Shown here: piece after piece, positions 45,428 through 56,700 of the stretch
How the letters are laid out: every line of letters begins with the position of its first letter
Position numbering within the stretch: the stretch's first letter is position 1
Assembly: GCA_009829735.1 (NCBI GenBank)
Contig: CM020619.1
Span: 24,391,554-24,455,553 of the forward strand
Source: Pyropia yezoensis
Taxonomy: Eukaryota; Rhodophyta; Bangiophyceae; Bangiales; Bangiaceae
DNA: 64,000 nt
Direction: 5' to 3'
The notes under the pieces: generated by a model
Seen by the model: the letters and a program-made list of their open reading frames with translations, nothing else
The model's database searches: none
Told to the model about the DNA's origin: nothing
Made by a program: the position numbers and the translations under genes

Positions 45428-46267
45428 TCATGTGCGATGCGGCGGCGCACACTCGCGGGCGCCGACCAGCAAAGCATCAGAAACAAATAGTATACATAGA
45501 GGACGCAACGCGGATAGGGGTGAAGGGGCGTACGCTACCGCGTCCTCGGGCGTCATGAAGTAATCCCGGTCAGTGTCCTTCTCAATCTTCTCCAGCGACA
45601 CGCCCGTGTAGCCCGATATGTACGAGTTGACGAGCCCGCGCATGAAGAGGATCTCCCCAGCCTGAATCTAAATGTCCGCCGCCTGGCCCTGCGCACCGCC
45701 CAGCGGCTGATGGATCATGATACGCGCGTTGGGCAGGCTCTTACGCTTGCCCTTGGTGCCCGCGCCAAGGAGGAAGGCGCCCATAGAGGCGGCCGTCCCA
45801 AAGCAGATGGTCTGGATGTCGCACGGCACAAACTGCATCGTGTCAAGAATGGCAAGGCCCGCCGAGATGGAGCCCCCGGGGCTGTTGATCCACAGTGTGA
45901 TGTCCTTGTCCGGGTCCTCCCACGCGAGAAAGAGCATCTGGGCTACCAGTTGGTTGGCAACAGTGTCGTCGACAGCCGCGCCCAGCACTTAAATGCGGTC
46001 CTTGGCCAGCGGCGAGTAAATGTCCATCTGACCATCGCCGACGGCCACCATCGGCACGGGGGGGGGCGCCCCCCGCTTCGGCACCGTCCCCGGGGGGGTT
46101 GGCTGCTCCGGCTAGTCGGGGTCGTCCGCTCGAGGGGCAGACGCAGCCGCCATCCGCAGCGACGCCACCGGCGCCACCGCCCGGCGCCCACCGACAGCGG
46201 CAGCCGCGCGCGATCGAGGGGCGGCCGCGGCTAGGCGGCCACCGCCAAAGCTGCCCACAAACGCCAT
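45428..46267 (-). pseudogene. clpP: Nuclear ClpP protease subunit, probable plastid form, three in-frame stops
   Basis: From the ATG at 46267 one continuous frame encodes an Ala/Arg-rich presequence of about 60 residues and then nearly the whole ClpP domain. Recognisable parts are [40 protein letters not shown] (catalytic Ser161), [11 protein letters not shown] (His186), EKDTDRDYF (catalytic Asp) and TPEDAVAY. The frame is interrupted by TAG at codon 52 (46112-46114), TAA at codon 93 (45989-45991) and TAG at codon 200 (45668-45670), where the family has Glu (DIEI). Homology stops after AVAY, where GLID is expected, so the last residues are missing or lie beyond an intron. The serine peptidase would form the tetradecameric core of the plastid Clp complex. 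Point mutation, sequence error and recoding are considered in the findings. Confidence 0.85.
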
Positions 46268-47256
46268 CGCGGGGGAGGCAAACAAACGCTAGGTCAGCCG
46301 ACTAAAAGGAAGTCGCAGCAGAGCTCAACGGCAGCGGGTGTCAGGGGGAGAGAGGAACTGACCACGCGGAGCCACGACAAGGTGCAGCATCGGCCAACGG
46401 CACCACCACGCGGGCGCGAGCTGGAAAGTACTGAGGGTTCGTCGATTGATGGTCATTTTGAACTTTTAAAATCCCCCCACTCGTATCCCACCGTCCTCCT
46501 TGCTTGTTGCTATAGTTTAAATAAAAGAGTACGACGTCGGCTACTTGTTTTTCTATCGAGAGAGAACAAGGAGCTGTCTCCACGTGGTGAGGGCATTGTT
46601 GTGTGTTTCTCGTGCATTATCCCGGAGAAAGGCGCCCATGACAGGTTAAGACGTTCACTGTCAGAACCCCCGTTTCCGCGTGATCTGGGTGCATGCGCGC
46701 GAGACGCACGCTTGGAGACCCCTCGCCGCCTGCTGACGGTCTCCTCACCCCATCTACCTACAGCGGTCCGCAACCTCACCCGGCGCCGACCACCGTCAAC
46801 CCGGATGTGCCTCCCCCCCCCATCCGGCACCCAAGCTCTCGCTCCTGGGTGCCGCTGTGTTGCTCCCCCCTTCTCCATCAAGGATCCACCGACGGCCGTG
46901 ACGGTCCCCGCGCCCGCACCATGCACTTGGTCGCGGCTGTGTCGCGCCCCTCCCCCTCCACTCAAAGTCCGCCTGCTGGGCGCGGCTGTACTGCCCCATC
47001 CCCTCTCCGCTGTCCATCTGCCCGCTGTGGCGGAGGTCCCCGCCCCCCACACCAGGGGCTTGCCTCCTGTTGCGGCAGTCCCCACCGACCTCACCTGCCA
47101 ACTGGGCGTGGCTTTTCTGCTTCACCCCTCCTCCCGCTCATGTAGATACTTGTGCCTGGGACCACCGCTCACCAGAAAATAGCTCAGGCGACGAGCCCTT
47201 TGCTCATGCGTCTCTTTTTCCGTGCATACGTGCAGATCATCTCGTTTCCAGGAGTA
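46268..47256. other. Intergenic region with a weak C-rich repeat, no gene supported
   Basis: About 46840-47130 contains loosely repeated TGGGCGCGGCTGT-like segments spaced by C-rich DNA. No gene is supported. Confidence 0.35.
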
Positions 47257-47455
47257 CAGTCAGTATTGGGCAATATCACGGCCATGGCATGGCTGACACA
47301 ACTGTATACCTTGCCCACCCCATTGCTATTTTGGGCAACGATCGACGTTTATCGCAGTGTGGAGACCTTTGTAAGGCCATGATCGCCGATCGATCGTGAC
47401 TGAGTATTGTCACGGACGTGACAATATCCAGTCAGACAATACCCAATACAGACTG
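47257..47455. mobile_element. 199-bp mariner/pogo-type MITE
   Basis: The left end CAGTCAGTATTGGGCAATAT and the right end, inverted, CAGTCTGTATTGGGTATTGT match at most positions. Both are flanked by TA (47255-47256, 47456-47457). No coding capacity. The CAGT start and the TA target fit mobilisation by a Tc1/mariner/pogo transposase. Confidence 0.65.
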
Positions 47456-47872
47456 TAAGCGACCCGGAAGCGATAACTTCCTATTGGCCATGTGCTCGGA
47501 AAACGTTTCAGAGGGGGGTGACCTTGAAATTTGATCCCGCTGTGAGGGGTGGTCACCTTTACCCCCGGTGACCAACAATCGACGCACCCTCGGTAGCCTC
47601 GTGGAAGGTCGCCCTGCGAGGTCGCTCCCGACTGGAAGACCGAAAGGATCGATGCGGGCGCGCAATCCAGATGCGCTCTCGAGAATAATTGCAAACGACA
47701 GCCCTCAATTGGGTTGCCTGCGCACCGCCTGGCAGACGTCGTGCACATCCACTCCCCTCTCCCTCATTCAAGCTGCGCGTATTCTTCATCACCCCTGTCC
47801 ACGCGGCCCGGGTTGTGGCACTGTTTTTCTGTACGGGGAGCGCCTCAACTTTTCGTGCGGCGGGCCGCGAGC

Positions 47873-48400
47873 ATGGCGGACGCGGCGGCGCCGGCAGGCG
47901 CCCCCCCCACCCGCCCCTCTGCCTCTCCACCCAGCGACAAGGCGGCCGCCGACGGCGCTTCGCCTCCCGCCCCCGCCGCCCCGCACCCTGCGCGTCAGCT
48001 GCTGCGGCGCCCCCCCCCCTCCCGCCCCCTCACCTGGGAGACCCTCACCCCCCCCGAGCGCGACGCTGTCACCGCGGCCGCCACCGACGCGGCCGCGCGC
48101 GCGGTGGTGGGCGTCGGCGCGTTTGCGACCGTCGCTGCCGCCGTGGCGGCCGCGCGGCGGCAGTCCCCGCCGCTGCCGCGGGCGCTGCGGGTGAGTGCCC
48201 TCGCCGTCGGGGGGCTCGCCGCAGCCTATGCGGGCGCCGCTTCGGCAGTGCCGGCGCACGCGGCGGCGCTGATGGCGCTCCCAGACTCGCGGCTGGCCGA
48301 GGAGCTCCGGACGGCAGTGGGCGACTGGGGAGGGCGCATCAAGGTCAAGGACGTGGCGGAGGTGGAGCCAGACGCGGCGGGGCGGGAGCGGAGTGCGTAG
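47873..48400 (+). CDS. Small two-span membrane protein, unknown function
   Basis: 175 residues from the ATG at 47873 to TAG at 48398-48400. The N-terminal 60 residues are Ala/Pro-rich and disordered. Two hydrophobic stretches follow: AVVGVGAFATVAAAVAAA, and a second in LRVSALAVGGLAAAYAGAAS, joined by a short basic/Pro loop. This hairpin topology is seen in small organelle membrane proteins. The C-terminus (LAEELRTAVGDWGGRIKV) is amphipathic and charged. No family is recognised. Confidence 0.55.
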   Translation: MADAAAPAGAPPTRPSASPPSDKAAADGASPPAPAAPHPARQLLRRPPPSRPLTWETLTPPERDAVTAAATDAAARAVVGVGAFATVAAAVAAARRQSPPLPRALRVSALAVGGLAAAYAGAASAVPAHAAALMALPDSRLAEELRTAVGDWGGRIKVKDVAEVEPDAAGRERSA

Positions 48401-48830
48401 GGTGCGAGGGAAGGGGCGTGGGGGGAGGGGGTAGGGGAGATGGGGAGGGTACGGAGGGGCCCGTCTATCGACAACTGTGTGGATCGCAGGGGGAGGGGGG
48501 GGGGTGCCGGTTGCAGCCAATGGCGGGGCTCCTGGGGGAGAGAAGCACATGCGCTGTCTGTGCTTTTCATTTATGATATGTTCGAATTACCAACCTTTGT
48601 CGTATTGTTGTGTTTTAAGATGTGTCAATTTCATGCTTTATCACATCGCCTGCAGGTTACTATGCGCACGTCGACGTCAGCCTTTCTGGTCACCACTGTG
48701 GGCGCATCGACTCCCGCATGGTTGAAGACGCTGGACGACACGTCTTTTGAGCCGGGCGCACCCGCTGACAACCAGCCTCCTACCGGCCGGCTGTTTCCCG
48801 CTGTAGCCGTTGTCATTGACCTTTGGCAAC

Positions 48831-49700
48831 ATGGCATCCAGCAACGGTGACGCCCTTGCCGCCCCTGCCGACCCGTCGGCGGCCACAGCGGCGTCCGCTG
48901 ACGTGACGCCCGGCACGGGACCCCCCCCCCTCCGCCGCCCCCGCGGACCCGTCTGTGGTGGTCACCCCGTGGGAAGTGTCGGGTATTGTCGACTACTCCA
49001 AGCTCATCCAGCAGTTTGGGTCCGCAGAGCTCACCCCCGCGCTGGTCGCCCGCCTGGAGCGGGTGACGGGCCGGCCGGCGCACCACTTTTTGCGGCGGGG
49101 CATCTACTTTAGCCACCGGGATCTGGACAAGATGCTCGACTTGTACGAGGCGGGCCAGAAGTTCTACCTCTACACGGGCCGGGGGCCCAGCAGCGTTAGT
49201 TTGCATATGGGTGAGTTGGGCTGAGGGGGGGGGGGGGGACGCTGCGGGGGGTCGTCGGGCAGGGGCTGGGTGGACGGTGGCTCAGCACCATTAGGCTGCA
49301 CGTGGCCGCGTTGGGCGGAGGGGCAGGCGCTGGGGGTGGGGGCGGGGGGGGCGAGGCACTGAGGGGAGGATGCCGGGCGGGGGTTCGGTGGACACGAGAG
49401 AGCCGCGTCCGCGCCAGACCTTGTTGTCTGCCCCTTTCGACGCGCCCGCAGGAGTGGTGACCTTCTTTGTGACCTCTCTCGCCGTTGGCCAGAGGGCTGA
49501 GCACTGACTGCCATGGCTCGGATGTCCCTGCTGCGCCTGCCCTCCTCTTCTACCGACGGCGCGACGCTCTAAGTTCATGCAGGATGCTTTTGATGCGGTG
49601 GTAGTCATCCAGCTCACCAACGATGAGAAGTTCCTCTTCTCCAAGGAGACCAAGCGCCCACTGGAGGAGTTCACGCGGTTAGGCAGGGAAAATGCCAAGG
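48831..49700 (+). CDS. Tryptophanyl-tRNA synthetase, cytosolic type, 5' exons only
   Basis: Starts at ATG 48831 (MASSNGDALAAP). After a 10-C run near 48921 the frame must shift by one to reach the conserved part: VVTPWEVSGIVDYSKLIQQF, RPAHHFLRRGIYFSHRDLD, KFYLYTGRGPSS and LHMG. This is the region leading into the class I HxGH signature of eukaryotic TrpRS. A donor (GGTGAGT, 49211) follows. Coding resumes by about 49575 with FMQDAFDAVVVIQLTNDEKF and EEFTRLGRENAK, ending at a donor GTACGT at 49701. The short piece expected between (PFMFT) is not clearly placed. The rest of the catalytic domain, including the KMSKS-like loop and anticodon-binding part, is not found before the opposite-strand gene at 51089-50259 or beyond it. 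The gene is truncated or scaffold-broken here. Confidence 0.85.
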
Positions 49701-50258
49701 TACGTTGGCTGCTGTGTGTTGCAACGGTCGCACCGAGTCGTGGCGGCGGGGTTGTGCCACCAGCGGGCACCTCTACCGCGGGCCGCTTGCGGTGGTGGCG
49801 GTTGGGATTGCCTCGCAACCGCCTGCAGCCGCGACGATGTGGAAATGCATGTGTGTGGGCGCTCGGTGCGGTGGATGGGGAGGGAGGCGAGAGCTGCGGG
49901 AGAGAGCATGTCACTCGTTGCGTTGCACGGAATTGTCGAGATGGGGGGGGGTGTGCCGCCGCCGCCGCCGCTCTCGATTCCAGCAGTGTCTGCGTCACAA
50001 GCGGGACGGCGTGTCGGGCAGGAATGGCGGGCAGTGGGAGGCTATCAGGTGTCGCGGGGGGTGCCCCTCCGCGACGGCCGTAGGAGCGGTCGGGGTCTGT
50101 GGGCGCACAAGGAGAATAAGTCTTGGGTCGAGGCGCCGCCCGCTGCTCGCGGGACCGCCCACAGTAGAGCACTGTCGCAACACAACTACTCGTTCCTACA
50201 CAGCCATCTCTACACAACCCCCCCCTCCCCGGCCCCTCACCCCCCCTCGCTTATCACA

Positions 50259-51089
50259 TCACGGCTCGGCTGCAAAAAACGCTTCTGACGAGTCGTACGC
50301 GTCCCACGGGCGACCCCCCCCCAGCGCCGCCCACCCATCTCCCAGCTCATCGTCGCCATCCTCCTCGTCCGCATCGGGCGCCGCCGCCTCGTACGTGGCA
50401 TCTGCCTCGGCGGCCAGCACTACATTTGCCATGTCCTCCCACGCGCGCTCCTCTGCGCCCGAAGTGGTGGCCGCCCGCTCCGCAACAACGGCGGCCGGCC
50501 CCTCCGGCAGCGTCACGACCTCCAGGTGCATGACGCCGTCGGCACGGCCGCGGACGGCCTCGACAACCTCGTCGAGCCCCTCGCCGCCCTGTTCGGCCGG
50601 CAGCAAGGGGCGGAGGCACGGCCCGTAGGGGAGCGCTATGGCCGTCACCACATCTCCCTCCACGACGCTGCCGGCGGTGGCGGCCGAACCACCGGGGGAG
50701 ACCGCCTCCACCACCACCACCCCCCAGCCCGCGTCGGCAAAGACGAGGCCCATGGGGAGGGGCAGCGTCACAAGCCGCGCGCCCGGTACCGACGGGGAGA
50801 AGACCGCCGCCGCCGCGTCTGCCGCCGCGGCTACCGCTGGGGGGAGGGTGGGTTGACCAGCGGGCTTCGTCGCCGCCGCCGCCGCCGCCACCGCTGCCGT
50901 GGCGGGCGGCGGCGTCGCCGACGACGATGCCACCACGGGTGCCGGCCGTGGCCGCCCGAAAGCGCGGCGCGCCGGCAGCGCTAGCGGCGACGGCCGCGGC
51001 GGCGCTGCGGACACGGTGGGAAGAGGGGAGTGGCGGCGGCAGCCGACGGGGGCGGCGGTGGCAAAAGCCACCCGGGGGGGGGGGGTCAT
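50259..51089 (-). CDS. PDZ-like domain protein, probable plastid presequence
   Basis: 276 residues from the ATG at 51089 (MTPPPRVAFATAAPVG) to TGA at 50259-50261. The first 70-90 residues are rich in Ala, Pro, Arg and Ser with almost no acid, typical of a transit peptide. The domain at about 110-205 reads ARLVTLPLPMGLVFADAGWG, VVVVEAVSPGGSAATAGSV, VEGDVVTAIALPYG, then LDEVVEAVRGRADGVMHLEVV. This has the order of a PDZ fold (carboxylate-binding loop replaced by PLPMGLVF; GGSA...GS..GDVV motif), like thylakoid PDZ proteins of plants. The C-terminus is strongly acidic. It is the minus-strand neighbour that sits where TrpRS exons would be expected. Confidence 0.7.
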   Translation of the reverse strand: MTPPPRVAFATAAPVGCRRHSPLPTVSAAPPRPSPLALPARRAFGRPRPAPVVASSSATPPPATAAVAAAAAATKPAGQPTLPPAVAAAADAAAAVFSPSVPGARLVTLPLPMGLVFADAGWGVVVVEAVSPGGSAATAGSVVEGDVVTAIALPYGPCLRPLLPAEQGGEGLDEVVEAVRGRADGVMHLEVVTLPEGPAAVVAERAATTSGAEERAWEDMANVVLAAEADATYEAAAPDADEEDGDDELGDGWAALGGGRPWDAYDSSEAFFAAEP

Positions 51090-51917
51090 CGTCGCAGCTG
51101 AGCCGAGGGGAACACGGGCAGGGGGGGAGCGGGGGGTTGACAGCGACGGGCGAGGACAAGGCTGGCCCCCGGGAGTGTGGTTGTCAGTGAGGACGTGGGG
51201 GGGCACGCGGAGAACAAGGGGGGAGGGGAGAGAGAGCAGGGGGGTGGCGTGGGTGGAGTGACGTGTATGGAGTGGCGAGTTTGGAGTGACCTGTCGACTG
51301 GGGAAAGTGGCGGTACGGTGAGCTCGGACCGGGGCCGTTGGACTGTACGGGTGGAGGCGTGCGGCATCGCGGGCCATGAGACAGTGTGGGCAGTGGGCAC
51401 GTGTGGTCGGGCGTCGCGCACGCTGGGAAGGAAGGCAGCGCCCAATGGCAAGCGCCCAAACGGCTTTGAGCCATTTCCGTCGCCACCCCTTTCTCATATT
51501 CAATGTGGCTCATACCCACTTTTTGAGCCTCATGTGCAAGGAGTCTGACTCGTCTCCCGGCGTGTATCATCCATCGCAGCTGCATTCGTAGGCGCGCCGG
51601 CAAGCGAAGTCCCTCAGAAAGCAGCCCTCACATACAACATTTACATATGCAGCACCCAGGACGACGCGGCGGTCGCCAGGTACCAGCCTCCTCACCAAGG
51701 CGCTCACACGAAAATACGCACCAGTCGCGGCATATCGCCGCCGATGGCACTGCGTCTGGGTCATGGCCGTCTCCGTCAGAAGGCAGCGCTGCTGCGGTGC
51801 GGGTGGCCCAGCCCGCCCGAGCCAGCCGCCACTCTCCACCTTCTAGACAATCCGCTGCGGTGTGAATGCACCCCACCCCCACCCCAAGCAACCCCACGCC
51901 CCCCCCCCCCCGCCGCC

Positions 51918-53753
51918 TCACCGCCCAATCGTGAGCAGCTGCCCGGCCGGCACCCACATCCGCTTCGTCGACTGGGTGCCGTCTGACCACCGAACAGACA
52001 CGGACTCGACCATGGCGGCGGAGCCGAGGCCAAAGTGCACCACGGACAGCTGGCTCTGGTGGTTAGACGCCCCCGCCGGGCCGACCCGCCGCCGCCGTGT
52101 CACGCCTCCTGCCTTGACGGTGACCACTGCTCCCGCCGCGGCGGCGGAGCGGGACCAACTGCGGCGGACGCGGATGGCGAGCCAGTGGCCCGCACGGCGA
52201 CCGCGGAGGGGCCACCCGCTGCCTCGGCCACCCGCGCCGCGGGCGCAGCCGTTGCACCAAGGGAGGACGTTGCGGTACAGCCGCCACGGGCCCGCGTGCG
52301 CAAGGTCGTCGCGGTGCCCGTACCCGACGAGTACATCAACCCGCCCGTCACCATCGCCATCAAATGCCTGGCCGGCGTCGCCGGTGGCGTAGGCCGCAAA
52401 GCGCGGGGGGGTCGCCCCGTGGTAGATGACGCGCTCAAACGTGCCGTCCCCGCGGTTCCAGTAGAGCACGTCAGGGGGGCGGATGCCCCCGCCGGGCTGG
52501 GCCGTTCGGAAAACCAAGATGTCCTCAAAGCCATCGTTGTCAAAGTCGGCGACCGTGGCACCAGTCGTGGGGGCCCAGTCGGTCAGCCCCGCTGCGGCGG
52601 TCACGTCTTCGTAGTGGTCGCCAGCGTTGCGAAGCAGTACGTCCGGTTGCTTGCCTCGCACCAAGTACAGGTCCCACTTGCCGTCATTGTCATAGTCAAG
52701 TTCGGCAACCCAATAGGTCGGGAAATAGCGGTCTGAGCGACCAGACTGCCCCGCTACTCGCGAGAACGTGTCGTCAACAAATCGGAATGGGCCGACGCGC
52801 CGGTAGACCCGGAACCAGGGAAAGGAGATGACGTCCGCATTACCGTCCCCATTCACGTCGGTGAGCAACAGCTGCTCGCCAGTCCCATCTTCCAGACCCG
52901 TGGTTGAACGGTACTTGAACGAGCCGCCTCCTACGTTCTCAAAAACCTTCTGTCGCGGGCCAGGACCGACGAGGACGGTATAGTGAAAGACTATGAGGTC
53001 AAGGTCTCCGTCCCCATCCAAGTCAACAAAGCGGGGTGACCGCCCGCGGCCACCGTGCTTGCTTAACCCCGCCACCTCTGTGGAGTTTGCGTAGGTGGCG
53101 CCCAAAGAGTGGCGGTAAAAGACGGGCGCCTGGGGTCGCCTGCCATACGCGCCGCCAAGCGTGACGAGCAAGTCAAGCGAGCCGTCAAGGTTGGTGTCCC
53201 CGGCCGCCACGCCGTGGACGTCGGCAACATAGGGGAGGAGGGGGACCGCGCGCTGGTAGGTCCCGCCACGGATACCAACACAAACGGTCAGCCTCCGGTG
53301 GTTGTGGGTTGGCAGCACCACGTCGTACACGCCGTCGTCATTCAGGTCGGCCACCAGAGGGCCCCCATACTTGAGCGCCCCCTCTGAGGGAAGGCCCGAC
53401 GCGGCGGTGACGTCGGAAAATACTCGGACAGAGGAAGGCCGGGAGAAGTGGGAGGACTCCACGGCTGGTGCAGGGATGGACGCGCGCCGGGCGACACCGG
53501 CGGCCATGGCCAGCACGGCGGCGGCAGCGGGAGAGGTGCCACCCGCGGTGACGACGTGGCCAACGCGCGGGAAAACAACACCGCTTTGCCCATCACGGAG
53601 CGTGGCCGCCGCAGCAGCCACGCCGGCCGCCGCGGCCACCCCCAACGCCGCCACAGCCAGCGCCCAGGCGGCGGCGGTGGCGGCAGTCGCGGCAGCGGCA
53701 GCTGCCGCAGCCCGTCGGGGCCTGCGGGCACCACCGTGGGGCATGGTGCACAT
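51918..53753 (-). CDS. FG-GAP/VCBS repeat protein with C-terminal ASPIC/UnbV domain (CRTAC1-like)
   Basis: About 611 residues from the ATG at 53753 (an alternative at 53744) to TGA at 51918-51920. The first 60 residues have a basic start then a long Ala/Val hydrophobic stretch, a signal peptide or membrane anchor. Calcium-binding FG-GAP/VCBS loops follow: VADLNDDGVYDVV, GDTNLDGSLDLLV, VDLDGDGDLDLIV, TDVNGDGNADVI, LDYDNDGKWDLYLV, ADFDNDGFEDILV and FDGDGDGRVDVLVG. They should form a beta-propeller. The C-terminal ASPIC/UnbV-like part contains HWLAIRVRR, AAGAVVTVKAGG and VSVRWSDGTQSTKR. A secreted or cell-surface adhesion-type protein is the usual role of this architecture. Confidence 0.88.
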   Translation of the reverse strand: MCTMPHGGARRPRRAAAAAAAATAATAAAWALAVAALGVAAAAGVAAAAATLRDGQSGVVFPRVGHVVTAGGTSPAAAAVLAMAAGVARRASIPAPAVESSHFSRPSSVRVFSDVTAASGLPSEGALKYGGPLVADLNDDGVYDVVLPTHNHRRLTVCVGIRGGTYQRAVPLLPYVADVHGVAAGDTNLDGSLDLLVTLGGAYGRRPQAPVFYRHSLGATYANSTEVAGLSKHGGRGRSPRFVDLDGDGDLDLIVFHYTVLVGPGPRQKVFENVGGGSFKYRSTTGLEDGTGEQLLLTDVNGDGNADVISFPWFRVYRRVGPFRFVDDTFSRVAGQSGRSDRYFPTYWVAELDYDNDGKWDLYLVRGKQPDVLLRNAGDHYEDVTAAAGLTDWAPTTGATVADFDNDGFEDILVFRTAQPGGGIRPPDVLYWNRGDGTFERVIYHGATPPRFAAYATGDAGQAFDGDGDGRVDVLVGYGHRDDLAHAGPWRLYRNVLPWCNGCARGAGGRGSGWPLRGRRAGHWLAIRVRRSWSRSAAAAGAVVTVKAGGVTRRRRVGPAGASNHQSQLSVVHFGLGSAAMVESVSVRWSDGTQSTKRMWVPAGQLLTIGR

Positions 53754-56700
53754 GCTGTCGCCAGAAGACAAAGGAAGGGGCTCTCCCACAACAGTGCAGC
53801 GCACAGTGAGGTGCGGTGGCGGCGGTGGCGGAAACGGCAGGGGGTTCACGCAAGCTGCCGCTCGGGGCTATTCGACGGCCGCCACGGCCTCAACTTTCGC
53901 CACCGACGCAACTGCCCCCGCCGAGGCTGTTGCCGCCGCCGCTGCTCACGCCGCTGCTGCCGCCGCCGCTCCGACCGGCACCACGAGGGGGAGGGTGGCC
54001 GTCAAAAATAGAGGCAATCTCCCACCCCCCCCCCCCCCCCCCCCCCATCGCCCCCCCCATACATAAGCTCCTATGAGTCAATGGCCCCCGCCACAGTACC
54101 GTTGGGAGACCCCCCGCCAATGGCCAACAACCCTCCTCGCCATCGCCCCACAGCCAACGCCAGCCACTTGCAGGAACGGTCAGCACCCTTCCAAGTGCAG
54201 CTGAGAAGGGCCGGGGTGGGGGGAGCGGGGGAGGGGGGGCGCGTGGGGAGAGAAATGACCCCCGCCTTGATGGCCGCCAACGCACCGCCGCCAGCCAACA
54301 GCAAGCAGCAGGCCCCAGCTACAGGGCCGGCAATCGCCGCAGCCGGGGGCGGGGGGGCGGGATGCAGTGTCCGGGGCGTCCATGAACGATCCCCCCACAT
54401 CCCCACGCGGCGGGGGCTCGGAAACGGCCGGCTCGCGGCCGTTGAACGGCAGCGGGACACTGGCGGGCGGCGGGCTTGGCGCCCCACGCGTCCCGCCCAC
54501 CCCATCTCCACCCGCCCGCCGCAACCTGACATCCCCGGCGACCGGCCCCTGCCGCGGTGCCAAAACGCACGGCACGACACCCCCGCCATTGCGACGGGGA
54601 GGGTCCTGTCCCACCACATCCCGCCCTAGCAGCTATCACGGGCCGGTCGCACAGACTCTGCCTGCCGCACCACCCCAGTTAAACGGCTCCGGCGGCCGCA
54701 TTGGGCATCGATCCACCCTCCCCCCATCGGACGCTGCCCCAGCAGAGACCTTGCCCCCTCCCCCCGCCGCACATGGGGAGGTATCATGCGTGGGGAGTGA
54801 GGGCGGGCGCGGCCCCACGGCCAGCGGCCGAGCGGCCATGGCAGCGGCGGATGAAGCTGCAATGGCGGCGGCTGCCATCTCCAGGCGGGACTCCGCTTTG
54901 CCCGTGTAACCCCCCCCCCAAGCCTCCCTCGCAGGCCTTCTCCCCACTTCACCTCCCCCCACCTCCCGCCCGGACGTAACCGACCCCCGTTAACCAGCTT
55001 GACAGCGCGCCCCCCTCCCCCCTCCGGCTCTACTCGCACCCGTCTGGCGCGCGTGGCCTCTGTTGGGGCAGACATCACCGTAAAACGACGGGTACGGCGG
55101 CGGGCGTAGGTAAACAGCGGGGATCTCAGGATGGGGACCGCCTCCGCGGTGGACGCTCCAAATCGTGGCCGTTGGCGGGGCTCCGTGGACCGCGGTGTCC
55201 CGCAGGAAGGCGCATGGTGCTCGGGGTGGGCCACGAACCAGACTCCCCCGTGCCCCCCGCCCGACCCCATCCTCTGGCGACTGATACACGTGCGACTACG
55301 GCCGCGCCCCGCGGCCATAACGGCTGGTAGTGGCAGCGCGTGAGGCTGTAGCCACCTCAGCGTGACGAGCGAGGAGGGCGGAAAAGACACCCCGCGTGGT
55401 GGGCGGTGGTGAAGGGGGGGGGGGGGAAGGGGCAGGGCAGGGAGCGACGGAGGAACAGAGCTCGACGCCAGAGGCCAGCCCTGACCAAGTGGCGCACCAC
55501 AGCGACCGAGCGGCCGTGGCCCCCTCGCTTCGCCAAGGCAGTCAGATCACACCCCCCTTATGGGGAGGTACACTGCACCTAGTGTCTATTCTACCGACCG
55601 GATTCCAGAATCCTCTCCGGATTCTAGCATCCGGTTCTTCGGCTTTTGTTTTCTCACACTGCCTGCCGTCCGTGGCTCATTCTGACGCCAGAAACGGACT
55701 CAGCGCATTTGACTTGACCTTAGGGCTACTCCAGTGCATCCCACGCTGAGGAGAACCCGCGCCAAATAGTTTTCTCTTTTGCGCGCAGCCGCCCCGCCTT
55801 CACACCCCACAAAGGGACGCCAGAGGCTCCTTCGGCGGTCTTTAGGGCGCGGCCAACAACAGGCTTTCCGACACCATATTCGTTAAAACTGCGGATATTA
55901 GGTGCCACGTTGATCTTTTGGGGCACATAGGAACGTCACGACTGCGTCCGACAACGTCTCGGAACGGCACCGGCGCTGAAAGGCACCTCACGCGACTTCG
56001 TCGTATTACTACAAGTACATTCCCCTTCGACCGGATAAAGTTCAGGTTGAGCAAGGAACGGCCTCGGAATTCTGACCGCGATCCCCATACAGGGCCGTAT
56101 GGAGATTGAGTTTGGAAACGCCGACCTTTCCGAGAGGAAATGCGAAGCTCTCATTGGCTGATCAGAACTTCCGATATTGGGCACTATTTTACACAACATT
56201 GCCAATATTACTAGCGAAGGATGCCACGTCCCCGCTAGTCAGTCCCTGGAATTGTGTGTCAAACAAAACGGTCATCCCTCGTTCCTTTGGACACTGGCTG
56301 CTGGTCACGATGCTACCTCTTGGTCTCTGTGCCTGCACGTGGGCGACAGACGTGCCGTGGTTCTTCCTCGTGCCAGCCGTAGAGGTCGCATGTCACCTGG
56401 CGCAGCGTCCCCCAGACGCATACTCGGCGATGTGCGGCGAAATATGTAAAAATCCAACATCCACGCGCGGCCCGCATCCCAGATTGTTCGGGGCGACGGG
56501 TGGAGCCACTGACGTGGACCTCCCACGTGCCACTTGCCTGGCCGCGTGCAACGTGGACCATCCATTGACCTGTACGACTGTGGCAGTCGTCAGTATGGGC
56601 CACGTCGGCCGCCGTGGCACACACGATCAGTTTCCATGCACGCCCTGCCCGCACCCCCGCAGTGCCATCGTTTCAGACCACCACTGTCGACCAGTGCCGG

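Noticed and set aside
45428..46267. Reassignment of TAA/TAG as sense codons in this organism
   Set aside because: Other frames in the window appear to end at TAG (48400, 58572) and several at TGA; Tyr and Glu would be needed at different interrupted sites, so no single reassignment fits.
54071..55390. Several open frames of 100-250 codons on both strands
   Set aside because: No start context, motif or consistent coding signal; treated as chance frames in GC-rich DNA.
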